Shown: positions 42,236-51,165, numbered from the stretch's first letter. The stretch is 64,000 nucleotides of DNA from JAVBLT01 sp031553315 (GCA_031553315.1 JAVBLT010000017.1:34494-98493), one strand, 5' to 3'. The notes: generated by a model not told the origin, from the sequence alone. Translations and numbers: made by a program.

Positions 42236-42877
42236 ATGGACGTTGTCATCCTACTAGGAGCACCCGGATCCGGCAAAGGCACAGTCGCCTCCCGCCTTGC
42301 CGGAAACGGCGTTGAGCACATCTCCAGCGGCGACCTCCTGCGCGGCGCCATCGCCGCCGGGAGCCCCGTCGGCATCGAAGCCCAAACCTTCATGGATCAC
42401 GGGCAGCTCGTGCCCGATACCCTCATCGCCCGCATGATCGACGATTACATCGCCGCCAACCCCCCCCTCAAAACCATCCTGCTCGACGGTTTCCCCCGCA
42501 CCCTTCCCCAGGCCGACATGCTCGACCGCACCCTTGCCGCCCGCGGCGCCACCCTCAAAGCCGCCCTCCTGCTCGACGTGCCCGAAGCCCTCGTCCTCCA
42601 GCGCCTCGGCGGCCGGCGCCTCTGCCCCGCCTGCGGCCAAGGCTACCACATTGAAAGCCTCCCCCCCAAACAGGAAGGCCTCTGCGACACATGCGGCGGC
42701 ACCCTCGTCACCCGCGCCGACGACGCCCCCGAAACCATCCGCAACCGCCTCGCCGTCTACGCCCGCCAGACCAAGCCCCTCATCGCCCGCTACGGCGAAC
42801 AAGGCCTCCTGCGCACCGTCGACGGCTCCGGCGACATCTCCGGCATCGTCATCGCCGCCGCGAAAGCCCTCGCATGA
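42236..42877 (+). CDS. adk: Adenylate kinase
   Basis: A 213-residue enzyme interconverting ATP, AMP and ADP. P-loop LLGAPGSGKGTVA near residue 5, AMP site HISSGDLLR, DGFPRT, and a long-form lid with four Cys: CPACGQGYH and CDTCGG, so it is a zinc-binding-lid adenylate kinase. The TGA overlaps the ATG of map. Confidence 0.96.
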   Translation: MDVVILLGAPGSGKGTVASRLAGNGVEHISSGDLLRGAIAAGSPVGIEAQTFMDHGQLVPDTLIARMIDDYIAANPPLKTILLDGFPRTLPQADMLDRTLAARGATLKAALLLDVPEALVLQRLGGRRLCPACGQGYHIESLPPKQEGLCDTCGGTLVTRADDAPETIRNRLAVYARQTKPLIARYGEQGLLRTVDGSGDISGIVIAAAKALA

Positions 42878-43692
42878 TCATCTTGAAAAACAAAGCAGAA
42901 CTCGAGCTGATGCGCGCCGCGGGGAAACACTCCGCCCGCCTCCTCAACGCTTTGTGTGAACACGCTCAGCCCGGCATGACCACCGGCGAGCTCGACACCT
43001 TCGCCCGCGCGTTCATCGCAAACATCGGCGAAGGGGCGGAATCCGCCTTCCTGGGTTACGGAGGTTTCCCCGGAGCGGTCTGCATCTCCGTCAACGACGA
43101 ACTGATCCACGGCATCCCCGGCAAGCGCATCCTCAACCGCGGAGACCTCGTCAGCTTCGACGTCGGCGTGAAATACAAAGGATTTATCGGCGACAACGCC
43201 CGCACCATCGCGGTGGGCGGCGAAAGCGCCGTTGATGCGGATACCCTCCGCCTGCTCCGGGTGACCCGGCGCGCATTGGAGAAAGCCGCAGCGGCTGTGC
43301 GGCCCGGTGCGCGGTTATCGGATCTTTCACACCTTGTGGAAAAAACGATCACAGGCGGCGGGTGTTCGGTCGTCAGGGAATACGTCGGTCACGGCGTGGG
43401 GCGTCACCTCCACGAAGATCCGCCGGTGCCAAACTACGGGGCGCCCGGGCGGGGACCCGTTTTAAAAGCCGGAATGACCATTTGCATTGAACCCATGGTC
43501 AACCTCGGCAAACGGGACGTGCGCGTATTGGATGACGGTTGGACAGTAGTGGCGCGAGACGGGAAACCCACCGCGCATTTCGAGTATACCGTGGCAGTAC
43601 TCGACGACGGAGCGGAGATTTTAACCCCCTGGATGGAAGCCGACCCCTGGCAGGACGATGCGCCCGGCGGCCCCCTTCCCGAGGAAAATTAA
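42874..43692 (+). CDS. map: Methionine aminopeptidase, type I
   Basis: A 272-residue enzyme removing the initiator Met. Metal ligands appear in SFDVGVKYKGFIGDNART (two Asp), GHGVGRHLHEDPPVPN (His) and the C-terminal FEYTVAV (Glu). The ATG at 42874 is chosen (ATGA overlap with adk); the long upstream frame is adk's shadow. Ends in a short acidic tail of about 20 residues. Confidence 0.95.
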   Translation: MIILKNKAELELMRAAGKHSARLLNALCEHAQPGMTTGELDTFARAFIANIGEGAESAFLGYGGFPGAVCISVNDELIHGIPGKRILNRGDLVSFDVGVKYKGFIGDNARTIAVGGESAVDADTLRLLRVTRRALEKAAAAVRPGARLSDLSHLVEKTITGGGCSVVREYVGHGVGRHLHEDPPVPNYGAPGRGPVLKAGMTICIEPMVNLGKRDVRVLDDGWTVVARDGKPTAHFEYTVAVLDDGAEILTPWMEADPWQDDAPGGPLPEEN

Positions 43693-43710
43693 AATTATCC
43701 GTTTTTTTGG

Positions 43711-43739
43711 TAGACAGTTTGGCCGAAATACGCTATTCT
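43711..43739 (+). promoter_or_regulatory. Promoter before rpmJ (alpha operon)
   Basis: TAGACA (43711-43716), 17 nt, TATTCT (43734-43739). It could drive rpmJ-rpsM-rpsK-rpsD-rpoA-rplQ independently of the upstream cluster. Confidence 0.7.
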
Positions 43740-43769
43740 GTCAGCCTTTTTGAATACAAGGAAAAGGCC

Positions 43770-43883
43770 ATGAAAGTTCGCAGTTCAGTAAAACGTATTT
43801 GTGAGCAGTGCCGGATCATCCGGCGCAAGGGAACCGTGCGGGTGATCTGCACCAATCCGCGCCACAAACAACGCCAGGGCTAA
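43770..43883 (+). CDS. rpmJ: 50S ribosomal protein L36
   Basis: A 37-residue protein: MKVRSSVKRICEQCRIIRRK followed by GTVRVICTNPRHKQRQG, with the Cys-Cys-Cys-His zinc ligands. infA, often found just upstream, is not here. Confidence 0.96.
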   Translation: MKVRSSVKRICEQCRIIRRKGTVRVICTNPRHKQRQG

Positions 43884-43898
43884 GTTGGAGAAGCAAAC

Positions 43899-44285
43899 AT
43901 GCCAAGATTGATGGGTGTTGACGTGCCGGGTCGCAAGCGCATCGAGTATGCGCTCCGGTATATCCACGGAATCGGACCCGCGCGGTCCACAGTGATTCTG
44001 GAAGCATGCAAGATCGATCCCGCCAAGAAGGCCGACGATCTCTCGCCTGAAGAAATCCGCCAGATAATGGCCTACATTCAGGAACATTTCCGCGTTGAGG
44101 GCGACCTCCGCCGCGAAGTGTCGGGTAATATCCGCCGTTTGATGAGTGTGGGGTCTTACCGCGGTCTGCGCCACAAGCGCGGCCTGCCCGTGCGCGGTCA
44201 GCGCACCAAGACCAACGCCCGCACCCGCAAGGGCTCGAAGAAGACCGTCGGAGCGGTTCGCGACAAAGCGGCCCGCAAAAAGTAA
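43899..44285 (+). CDS. rpsM: 30S ribosomal protein S13
   Basis: A 128-residue protein: MPRLMGVDVPGRKRIEYALRYIHGIG, SYRGLRHKRGLPVRGQRTKTNARTRKG. It lies in the head and contacts tRNA in the P site. Length normal. Confidence 0.96.
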   Translation: MPRLMGVDVPGRKRIEYALRYIHGIGPARSTVILEACKIDPAKKADDLSPEEIRQIMAYIQEHFRVEGDLRREVSGNIRRLMSVGSYRGLRHKRGLPVRGQRTKTNARTRKGSKKTVGAVRDKAARKK

Positions 44286-44295
44286 GGATTGAAGC

Positions 44296-44787
44296 ATGAG
44301 CGAAGAAGAAGTTAAAACCGATGCTTCCGCCGCCGCAGAAGAAACCAAAAAACCTGCGATGAGCGAGGCTCAGGCGATCCTTTCCGAAGGCGAGCAGACC
44401 GGACCGATCGTCGACGCGAAGAAGAAGCACAAACAGAAGGTCATTCCCGCGGGAATCGCCTTCATCCGCGCGACTTACAACAACACGATCGTTTCGATCG
44501 CCGATGCCCGCGGCGGCGTCATCTCCTGGAGCTCGGCCGGCAAGGCCGGTTTCAAGGGATCCCGCAAGAGCACCGCGTTCGCGGCCACCATGGTCGCCCA
44601 GGATGCCGCCCGCCAGGCCTACGCCAAGGGCATGCACGAAGTGGAAGTGCGCATGCAGGGCGCCGGCGCGGGCCGTGAATCCGCCGTGCGCGCCATCCAG
44701 TCCGTCGGCATCCACGTCACCATGATCAAAGATTGCACCCCGATCCCCCACAACGGTTGCCGTCCGCGCAAAAGAAGGAGAGTCTAA
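44296..44787 (+). CDS. rpsK: 30S ribosomal protein S11 with acidic N-terminal extension
   Basis: A 163-residue S11; the usual length is about 129. The core begins near residue 45 (KQKVIPAGIAFIRATYNNTIVSI) and includes GRESAVRAIQSVGIHV and the C-terminal DCTPIPHNGCRPRKRRRV. The extra ~40 N-terminal residues (SEEEVKTDASAAAEETKKPA...) are acidic and Ala/Glu/Lys-rich, probably disordered. Start ATG follows AAGGATTG. Confidence 0.95.
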   Translation: MSEEEVKTDASAAAEETKKPAMSEAQAILSEGEQTGPIVDAKKKHKQKVIPAGIAFIRATYNNTIVSIADARGGVISWSSAGKAGFKGSRKSTAFAATMVAQDAARQAYAKGMHEVEVRMQGAGAGRESAVRAIQSVGIHVTMIKDCTPIPHNGCRPRKRRRV

Positions 44788-44789
44788 TA

Positions 44790-45419
44790 ATGGGCAGATA
44801 TACAGGCCCCGTTTGCCGGCTGTGCCGCCGCGAAGGGCAGAAACTGTTTCTCAAAGGCGCACGTTGCTACATGTCGAAATGCGCCATCGAAAAGGGTGAA
44901 CCCGCTCCCGGCCAGCACGGCGCCCGCCGCGGTCGCAAAATGACCGAATACGGCACCCAGCTTCGCGAAAAGCAACGCCTGCGCCGCCAATACGGCATGC
45001 AGGAAGTGCAGTTCCGCCGCTTCTTCAGAGAAGCGCTGCGCCGCCAGGGCGTTACAGGCGAAGTGCTCCTGCAGATGCTCGAGACCCGCTTGGACAACGT
45101 GATCTACCGCCTCGGCTTCGCGACCTCGCGCCGCGCCGCCCGCCAGTTTGTGCTTCATGGCCACGTCGCCGTGAACGGGCATACGGCCACGATCCCCTCC
45201 ATGCTTCTTTCCGCCGGCGACGCCATTGACGTGCGTGACCGCAAGCAGAGCCGCGAAGCGGCCTCCCTCGCTCTGGAAAGCGCCACGACCCAGCAGACCC
45301 CCAGCTGGTTCTCGCTGGACCGCAAAGCCTTCCACGGCGAGCTCCTTGCGATTCCCACACGCGATCAGATCGCGCCGATCGTCAATGAGCAGGCCATCGT
45401 TGAATTGTATTCTCGTTAA
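44790..45419 (+). CDS. rpsD: 30S ribosomal protein S4
   Basis: A 209-residue protein, starting 2 nt after rpsK. The N-terminal zinc-type Cys cluster is CRLCRREGQ...CYMSKC, and the S4 RNA-binding domain is around residues 97-160 (METRLDNVIYRLGFATSRRAARQFVLHGHVAVNG). It is a primary binder of 16S rRNA and an rRNA antiterminator. Confidence 0.96.
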   Translation: MGRYTGPVCRLCRREGQKLFLKGARCYMSKCAIEKGEPAPGQHGARRGRKMTEYGTQLREKQRLRRQYGMQEVQFRRFFREALRRQGVTGEVLLQMLETRLDNVIYRLGFATSRRAARQFVLHGHVAVNGHTATIPSMLLSAGDAIDVRDRKQSREAASLALESATTQQTPSWFSLDRKAFHGELLAIPTRDQIAPIVNEQAIVELYSR

Positions 45420-45487
45420 TCATTGGCTGGAGCCGGATGCCGCCACCCCTCGCGGGAGCGGCGTCTGGCGCCTGAAAGGACGGAAAC

Positions 45488-46489
45488 ATGCCGATTCGTT
45501 TGAGTCGCTTTGAAATGCCCAACCGTATCGTCCGCGAAGACGCCACGGCCACGGACACGTTTGCCCGCTTCACAGCCGAGCCCTTCGAGGTCGGGTATGC
45601 GCGCACCATCGGGAACTCCCTGCGCCGCGTGCTGCTCTCCTCCATCGAAGGTTTTGCGATCACGGCCGTGAAGATCGACGGCGCCAGCCATGAATTCTGC
45701 TCTTTGCCGGGTATCTCCGAGGATGTGACCGACATCATTCTCAACCTCAAGCGCGTGCTTTTCAAGAGCTTCACCCGCAATCCCCGCTGGCTCTCCCTGA
45801 GGAAAAAGGGACCCTGCGTGGTCACCGCCGGCGATTTCATGCTCGACAACAGCATCGAAGTGCTCAACCCCGGCCAAGTCATCGCCACGTGCGATGTCGA
45901 CGGTGTGCTGGAAATGAGCGCGCTCGTGGGCGTCGGTCGCGGCTTCTGCCCGGCCGAGGGCAACAAAGACCCCTCCTTTGAAATCGGAATCATCCCGATC
46001 GACAGCATCTTCTCGCCCGTCACCCGTGTGAACTACGACGTGGAAAACACCCGCGTCGGCCAGCGCACCGACTATGAGAAACTCGTGCTCGACGTCTGGA
46101 CCGATGGCCGCGTCTCCCCCGACGAAGCGCTGAAAACGGCCTCCGCCATTCTGCGCCACCACCTCGACGTCTTTGTCGACTACAGCGAGGAAGTGCTCGA
46201 GTTCGAGCAGTCCGAACGGAAGGAAGACGAGGCCCGCAGCGAGCTCAAGCGCATCCTGAACATGAGCGTCAATGAAATTGAGCTCAGCGTTCGTGCCGCC
46301 AACTGCCTCAACAACGCCAACATCACCACCGTCGGCGAGCTGGCGATGAAGACCGAGGCCGACATGCTCAAGTACCGTAACTTCGGCAAGAAGTCGCTGA
46401 ATGAAATCAAAGACAAGCTCACGGAGCTCGGCCTTTATCTGGGATACAAGTTCGACGTCTCCCTGCTTGACCGCCCCCCGAACGCTTAA
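45488..46489 (+). CDS. rpoA: RNA polymerase subunit alpha
   Basis: A 333-residue alpha subunit. The N-terminal dimerisation domain has GYARTIGNSLRRVLLSSIEG; the C-terminal domain (from about residue 255) has NEIELSVRAANCLNNANITT and the DNA-contact helix KYRNFGKKSLNEIKDKL. The C-terminal domain binds UP elements and activators. Confidence 0.97.
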   Translation: MPIRLSRFEMPNRIVREDATATDTFARFTAEPFEVGYARTIGNSLRRVLLSSIEGFAITAVKIDGASHEFCSLPGISEDVTDIILNLKRVLFKSFTRNPRWLSLRKKGPCVVTAGDFMLDNSIEVLNPGQVIATCDVDGVLEMSALVGVGRGFCPAEGNKDPSFEIGIIPIDSIFSPVTRVNYDVENTRVGQRTDYEKLVLDVWTDGRVSPDEALKTASAILRHHLDVFVDYSEEVLEFEQSERKEDEARSELKRILNMSVNEIELSVRAANCLNNANITTVGELAMKTEADMLKYRNFGKKSLNEIKDKLTELGLYLGYKFDVSLLDRPPNA

Positions 46490-46505
46490 AGGAATGGTTT
46501 AGACA

Positions 46506-46922
46506 ATGCGCCACAAGAAAGTTGCCAAAAAATTCGGCCGTTCATTGGAACATCGCATCCAGCTGATGCGCATGATGACGGCGAACCTCATCATCCAGGA
46601 TAAAATCCAGACCACCGTGCAGAAGGCCAAGGAAGCCCGCAAAGACGCCGAAAAGCTCGTGACGCTCGCCCGCAAGGGCACGCTCGCCGCCCGCCGCCTC
46701 GCCGCCTCCCGCCTGCGCAGCCCCAAAGCCGTGCAGAAACTCTTCGACGTGGTCGTCCCCGCCATGGAAGGCCGCGCCGGCGGTTACACCCGCATCACCA
46801 AGCTGGGCACACGCCGCGGCGACGCCGCCGAAATGTGCATCCTCGAATGGGTCGCGATCGGCGCTCCCGCCGCCGCCCCCGCCGAGGAAGCGCCCGCCGC
46901 CGCCGAACCGGTCAAGGCCTAA
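46506..46922 (+). CDS. rplQ: 50S ribosomal protein L17
   Basis: A 138-residue protein: MRHKKVAKKFGRSLEHRIQLMRMM and RAGGYTRITKLGTRRGDAAEM. An Ala/Glu/Pro-rich tail of about 20 residues follows the core. Last gene of the alpha operon, ended by an intrinsic terminator. Confidence 0.95.
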   Translation: MRHKKVAKKFGRSLEHRIQLMRMMTANLIIQDKIQTTVQKAKEARKDAEKLVTLARKGTLAARRLAASRLRSPKAVQKLFDVVVPAMEGRAGGYTRITKLGTRRGDAAEMCILEWVAIGAPAAAPAEEAPAAAEPVKA

Positions 46923-46941
46923 TGCCTGCCGAATTCAAAAG

Positions 46942-46973
46942 CCCGACCGCTTTCAAGGCGGCCGGGTTTTTTT
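46942..46973 (+). terminator. Intrinsic terminator of the ribosomal protein superoperon
   Basis: CCCGACCGC (46942-46950) pairs with GCGGCCGGG (46958-46966) with one A-C mismatch; then seven T. Confidence 0.85.
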
Positions 46974-47023
46974 GTACCGCCTCCTTTTTGGAGCAACTTC
47001 TTTTGCCTCTTGCGGGTTTTCCT

Positions 47024-47051
47024 TTGCCGCGCGCTCAAAATATGGTATAAA
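47024..47051 (+). promoter_or_regulatory. Promoter of the kdsA-lpt-hpf-pts operon
   Basis: TTGCCG (47024-47029), 16 nt, TATAAA (47046-47051), 27 nt upstream of the kdsA ATG. Confidence 0.7.
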
Positions 47052-47078
47052 TAAGTAAACGAAAGGGAGGATTTGGGT

Positions 47079-47912
47079 ATGGCGGAATGCAAACGCGTGA
47101 AGGTCGGCGATGCGGTTTCTTTCGGCGACGGTTCTCTGGCGCTGATGGCAGGGCCCTGCGTGATCGAATCGCGCGAGGGCTGCCTGGCTTTGGCCGAGGC
47201 TCTGGCGCAGCTCGCGGCGCGCCTGAAGGTGCCGTTTATTTTCAAGGCTTCGTTTGACAAAGCCAACCGCACGAGCCTCAGCTCCTATCGCGGCCCGGGG
47301 CTCGACGAGGGCCTGGCGATTCTCGCCGAGGTGAAGGCGCGCTTCAACGTGCCGGTCGTGACCGATGTGCACGAACCCTTCCAGTGCGCGCCGGTCGCGA
47401 CGGTGGCCGACGTGCTCCAGATCCCCGCGTTCCTCTGTCGCCAATCGGATCTCGTGGCGGCCGCGGGTGAAACGGGCCGCGTGGTGAATGTGAAGAAGGG
47501 GCAGTTCCTCGCCCCGGAAGACATGGTCAACGTGGTGCGCAAAATCGAGGCGACGGGGAACCGTAACATTGTGCTCACGGAGCGCGGCGCGAGCTTCGGC
47601 TATCACAATCTGGTGGCGGATATGCGCAGCCTGCTGGTGATGCGCGAACTGGGCTATCCCGTGGTGTTCGACGCCACACACAGCGTGCAGCGCCCCGGAG
47701 GATTGGGCACGGGCAGCGGCGGCGACGGCCGCTGGGCGCCCGCCCTCGCGCGGGCGGCCGTGGCCACGGGGGTCGACGGGGTGTTCATCGAAACCCATTT
47801 CAACCCTCCCCAGGCGCTTTCCGATGCGGCCAACGCGATTGCCTTCGGCGCGCTTGAAGGATTGCTGGCGAAGCTGCTGAAGATCCACGCCGTGGTGAAT
47901 CAGCCCGAATAA
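47079..47912 (+). CDS. kdsA: 3-deoxy-8-phosphooctulonate synthase
   Basis: A 277-residue enzyme condensing phosphoenolpyruvate with arabinose 5-phosphate to make Kdo 8-phosphate for the LPS inner core. Seen: LMAGPCVIESREG, FKASFDKANRTS, VTDVHEP, ERGASFGYHNLV and FDATHSVQRPGG. The start at 47079 has GGGAGG 8 nt upstream; the TTG two codons earlier is rejected. This implies a Gram-negative outer membrane with Kdo-containing LPS. Confidence 0.96.
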   Translation: MAECKRVKVGDAVSFGDGSLALMAGPCVIESREGCLALAEALAQLAARLKVPFIFKASFDKANRTSLSSYRGPGLDEGLAILAEVKARFNVPVVTDVHEPFQCAPVATVADVLQIPAFLCRQSDLVAAAGETGRVVNVKKGQFLAPEDMVNVVRKIEATGNRNIVLTERGASFGYHNLVADMRSLLVMRELGYPVVFDATHSVQRPGGLGTGSGGDGRWAPALARAAVATGVDGVFIETHFNPPQALSDAANAIAFGALEGLLAKLLKIHAVVNQPE

Positions 47913-47924
47913 GGAGTTGCCCGG

Positions 47925-48479
47925 GTGCTGACCGTGCTGTCATTGGTTTTTGCGGTGCTTTCCGGCCCGGCCGATCGCCTGGCCGATCCGGCGTTTTTGG
48001 CTTCGCTGACGGCGCCGGGCGACGACTCGGCGCGCTGGGATGCGCTGCAGGCGCTGTGGAATGCGGGCCCGGAGGAGGGCGTGCAGCCGGTGCGCCAGAT
48101 CCGCCTGCCCGTGGAGCACCACGCCAATGGCCGGGTGAAAGCGCTGCTGACGGCGCGGGAAGCATGGATTTCTTCCTCCAACACGGTTCTGCGCGCAACG
48201 AGCGTGGAGCTGAGGTATCTTTCGGAAAAGGGCGCCCAGGAAGGCGTGCTGAAGGCCGAGGGCCTGATTGTAGACCGCGCGGCGCGCGCGGCCCGGGCTT
48301 TCGGCGCGGTCGAGGTGATGCTCAACGGCAACACGATGACCGGGCGGGGCGCCGTCTTTGATTTGCAGACCCGGTATATCCGGATTCTTTCGGAGGCCCG
48401 CCTGAAAACAAACCGCTTTGGCGGCGCGTTTTCGATGAAGGGTGTTTTCGAGCCGAAAAAGGGAGATGTGAATGAGTGA
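47925..48479 (+). CDS. lptC: LptC-like LPS export protein
   Basis: A 184-residue exported or anchored protein starting GTG after AAGGAG. A short N-terminal hydrophobic stretch (MLTVLSLVFAVLSG) is followed by beta-strand-rich sequence including LRATSVELRYLSEKGAQEGVLKAEGLIVD and AEVMLNGNTMTGRGAVFD-type strands that match LptC/OstA-fold proteins. Identification rests on fold pattern plus position directly before lptA and lptB. The TGA overlaps the lptA start by 8 nt. Confidence 0.7.
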   Translation: MLTVLSLVFAVLSGPADRLADPAFLASLTAPGDDSARWDALQALWNAGPEEGVQPVRQIRLPVEHHANGRVKALLTAREAWISSSNTVLRATSVELRYLSEKGAQEGVLKAEGLIVDRAARAARAFGAVEVMLNGNTMTGRGAVFDLQTRYIRILSEARLKTNRFGGAFSMKGVFEPKKGDVNE

Positions 48480-49041
48480 GCAATCGCATAAAAGCGGAAA
48501 AATCGCCCTGCGGGGTCTTTTGCTGGCGGCGCTGGCGCTGACGGTGCCGGCGGCGCTCTTCGGGGCGGCGCCGAAGAAGGCGCCGCAGGTCTCGCAGGCG
48601 GTCGGCGAAACGGAAATCACGGCCGACAGGATGGAATACAATTACGCGGAAGCCGTGGCGGTCATGTCGGACAATGTGGCGGTTCAAGACCCGCAGTTCC
48701 GGTTGACGGCGGATAAGCTCTTCGTCTTCTTCGAGGGCACCAACACGCTGAACCAGATCGTGGTGATGGGGCGGGTCAACGTCTCCAACGAAAACCGGAG
48801 AGTCACCTGCGACAAAGCCGTCTACACCAAGAGCGACGGCCGCCTCGTGATGGAAGGCCAGGCCAAGCTCAGGCAGATCCAGGAAGACGGCAAAGAATTC
48901 ACGGTCGACGGCGAGCGCATCACCATCTGGGTCGACGAACAGCGCGTGGAAATCACGGAGCGCCCGAAAATCGTCTTGCCCTCGGGAAGCCTCAACAAGG
49001 AAACGGCGGCTGGCAAGGGAGCGGCGAATGAGCGGAAATGA
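48472..49041 (+). CDS. lptA: LPS export periplasmic protein LptA (OstA-like)
   Basis: A 189-residue protein with an N-terminal signal (about 10-32, ending LFGAAPKK). The jelly-roll core has ETEITADRMEYNYAEAVAVMSDNVAVQDPQ and YTKSDGRLVMEGQAKLRQ, typical of LptA/OstA. It shuttles LPS from the inner to the outer membrane. Overlaps both lptC (8 nt) and lptB (14 nt). Confidence 0.85.
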   Translation: MSEQSHKSGKIALRGLLLAALALTVPAALFGAAPKKAPQVSQAVGETEITADRMEYNYAEAVAVMSDNVAVQDPQFRLTADKLFVFFEGTNTLNQIVVMGRVNVSNENRRVTCDKAVYTKSDGRLVMEGQAKLRQIQEDGKEFTVDGERITIWVDEQRVEITERPKIVLPSGSLNKETAAGKGAANERK

Positions 49042-49765
49042 CACGCCCGATCTGCAGGCCTTCGAGCTGGTGAAGGAATACGGCACGCGCGCGGTGGTCA
49101 ATGGCGTGTCGATCCAGGCCTCATGCGGCGAAGTGGTGGGCCTGCTGGGCCCCAACGGCGCGGGCAAGACGACCACATTTTACATGCTCGTGGGCCTGGT
49201 GCGCCCCAATTCCGGTCAGATTCTCTTCCGCGGGGAAGACATCACCCGCATGCCGGTCTACAGGCGCGCGCGCATCGGCCTGGGCTATCTCGCGCAGGAG
49301 GCTTCGATCTTCCGTAAGCTGACGGTCGAGGAGAATGTGCTGGCGATTTTGGAGACGCTCCCCCTCTCGAAGGCCGAGCGCCTGGAGCGGATGGAAGAGC
49401 TGCTGGGGTCGCTGGGCCTGCTCAAGGTTTCCAAGCAACGGGCCTACACGCTCAGCGGCGGTGAACGGCGCAAGCTCGAAATCGCTCGGGCGCTGGTGCG
49501 CAAACCGCAGATCCTGATGCTCGACGAACCCTTCGGCGGCGTGGACCCGCTGGCGGTGAGCGATATCCAGGCGATTGTAAAAGGATTGCGCGATCAGGGG
49601 TTGGGTGTTATCATCACCGACCACAATGTGAGGGAGACTCTGTCGATCGTCGACCGCGCCTATCTCGTCTACGAAGGGCAGGTGCTCTGCGAGGGCACCG
49701 GGCAGACCCTGATCGAGGATCCCCGCGCACGCGAATTTTACCTGGGGCGCTCGTTCCGCATGTGA
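49028..49765 (+). CDS. lptB: LPS export ABC transporter ATP-binding protein
   Basis: A 245-residue ATPase. Walker A GPNGAGKTTT (41-50), Q-loop AQEAS, ABC signature LSGGERRKLEIARAL, Walker B LMLDEPFGGVDP, and the H-loop ITDHNVRE. Powers LPS extraction with LptFG, which are not in the window. The usual rpoN downstream is absent; hpf follows directly. Confidence 0.96.
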   Translation: MSGNDTPDLQAFELVKEYGTRAVVNGVSIQASCGEVVGLLGPNGAGKTTTFYMLVGLVRPNSGQILFRGEDITRMPVYRRARIGLGYLAQEASIFRKLTVEENVLAILETLPLSKAERLERMEELLGSLGLLKVSKQRAYTLSGGERRKLEIARALVRKPQILMLDEPFGGVDPLAVSDIQAIVKGLRDQGLGVIITDHNVRETLSIVDRAYLVYEGQVLCEGTGQTLIEDPRAREFYLGRSFRM

Positions 49766-49832
49766 GCGGAGGCGCGAAACCGGTTTAAACCCGCGCGGCG
49801 AAAGGCGCCGCGCTGAAACAAGGAGGCAGAAA

Positions 49833-50159
49833 ATGACGATAGAAGTAAATGCTCGCCATAAGACAATTTCCGATGCGTTCCGCGATTATGCGCGGGTGCG
49901 CGCCGCGAGGATCGGTCAGCAGTTTCCCAAGGTGGAAAGCATTCATGTGGTGCTTGATTTCCAGAACCGCCTGCATATTGCCGAAGTGATTGCCCAGTGC
50001 AAGGCCGAGCAGGTCGTGGGCAAGATCTGCACGGAGGGCAACATCCGCGCCGCAATGGACAGCGCGGCGGCAAAGGTCGAGCGCCAGCTCCGCCGGATGC
50101 GCCAGAAAGCATTCCAGGTGCCGGTGCGCAAATCGGCGGCGATGGCTGAAGAAGCCTGA
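49833..50159 (+). CDS. hpf: Ribosome hibernation promoting factor, short form
   Basis: A 108-residue member of the HPF/YfiA family: VNARHKTISDAFRDYARVRA at the start and a beta-strand HIAEVIAQC, followed by a basic helix (RQLRRMRQKAFQ). It lacks the C-terminal dimerisation domain of long HPF. It dimerises or silences 70S ribosomes in stationary phase. AAGGAGG precedes the ATG; a GC-rich hairpin lies just upstream at 49793-49813. Confidence 0.85.
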   Translation: MTIEVNARHKTISDAFRDYARVRAARIGQQFPKVESIHVVLDFQNRLHIAEVIAQCKAEQVVGKICTEGNIRAAMDSAAAKVERQLRRMRQKAFQVPVRKSAAMAEEA

Positions 50160-50184
50160 GCGGCGGGAGAGGCGGAAAGCCGGA

Positions 50185-51165
50185 ATGTCTGAATTCGTCA
50201 TGCGCAACAATGAAGTGGTGCCGAAGCTGACCATTGAAAAGTTTTTCAACGGTGGGCGCGAGGTGCTTTCTCTTGAAGTGCTGGCGGGGCATTCCGGGTT
50301 TCCCCGCGTGATTCCCCAGGCCTTTTTCCACCGCCCCGGCTTGGCGATTGCGGGGTTTTTCGAACACTTTCCGGCGGGGCGCATTCAGGTCGTGGGGGCA
50401 ACCGAAACGGCCTATCTGAACTCGCTTTCGCCTGAGCGCCGGGTGCAGATCTGGCGCAGACTTTTCGAGGCCGGCGTGGTGTGCGCGATCGTCACACAGC
50501 CGCTGGCGCTTCCGCCCGAGGTGCCGCGCCTGGCGGAGGAGTTCAAAGCGGTGTTGCTGAAATCGGCCCTCCCGGTGCCGGAGCTGATCGCGCGCGGCCT
50601 TCTGGTGCTGCACGACCAGACCGCGCCGCAGGCTTCGCTCCACGGCACCATGGTGGGCGTGGCCGGGGTGGGGGTGCTCCTCACGGGCGAGCCGGGCGTG
50701 GGCAAAAGCGAAACCGCGCTGGGCCTTGTCCGCCGAGGCGCCACGCTCATCGCCGACGATATGACGAAGCTGACCGTAAGCCCGTATGGCGTGCTGATGG
50801 GGCGCCCCGTTCCGTACATGGCCGCCTACATGGAAATCCGCGGCCTGGGTCTGCTGCATATTCCCTCGCTCTACGGCGTGGCGGCCGTGCGCAGCGAAAT
50901 GCCCCTGGATTTGATCGTCACCTTGCTTAAAACCAACCCCGAAGGCGGATGCGACTGCACCGGCGCCGATGTGCGCACATGGTCCGTGCTGGGGCGCGAT
51001 GTGGCGCATCAGGTCGTACCCGTAGTCCCCGGGCGCGATTTTGTGAATATTGTTGAAACAGCGGCCTTCGCGCACCGAATGCGCGCGGCGGGAATCGACG
51101 CAGCCGCTTCGCTGGATGAATGCGTGAAGGCGCATCACCGGTCAGTTGGAGTAAAAAATGGCTAA
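50185..51165 (+). CDS. hprK: HPr kinase/phosphorylase
   Basis: A 326-residue bifunctional enzyme acting on a Ser of HPr. Conserved His153 in LHGTMV, Walker A GEPGVGKS (168-175), and the signature EIRGLGLLHIPSLYGVAAVR are visible. The start at 50185 is the first ATG after the hpf stop; the upstream frame is a shadow. It overlaps ptsH by 8 nt. Confidence 0.95.
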   Translation: MSEFVMRNNEVVPKLTIEKFFNGGREVLSLEVLAGHSGFPRVIPQAFFHRPGLAIAGFFEHFPAGRIQVVGATETAYLNSLSPERRVQIWRRLFEAGVVCAIVTQPLALPPEVPRLAEEFKAVLLKSALPVPELIARGLLVLHDQTAPQASLHGTMVGVAGVGVLLTGEPGVGKSETALGLVRRGATLIADDMTKLTVSPYGVLMGRPVPYMAAYMEIRGLGLLHIPSLYGVAAVRSEMPLDLIVTLLKTNPEGGCDCTGADVRTWSVLGRDVAHQVVPVVPGRDFVNIVETAAFAHRMRAAGIDAAASLDECVKAHHRSVGVKNG

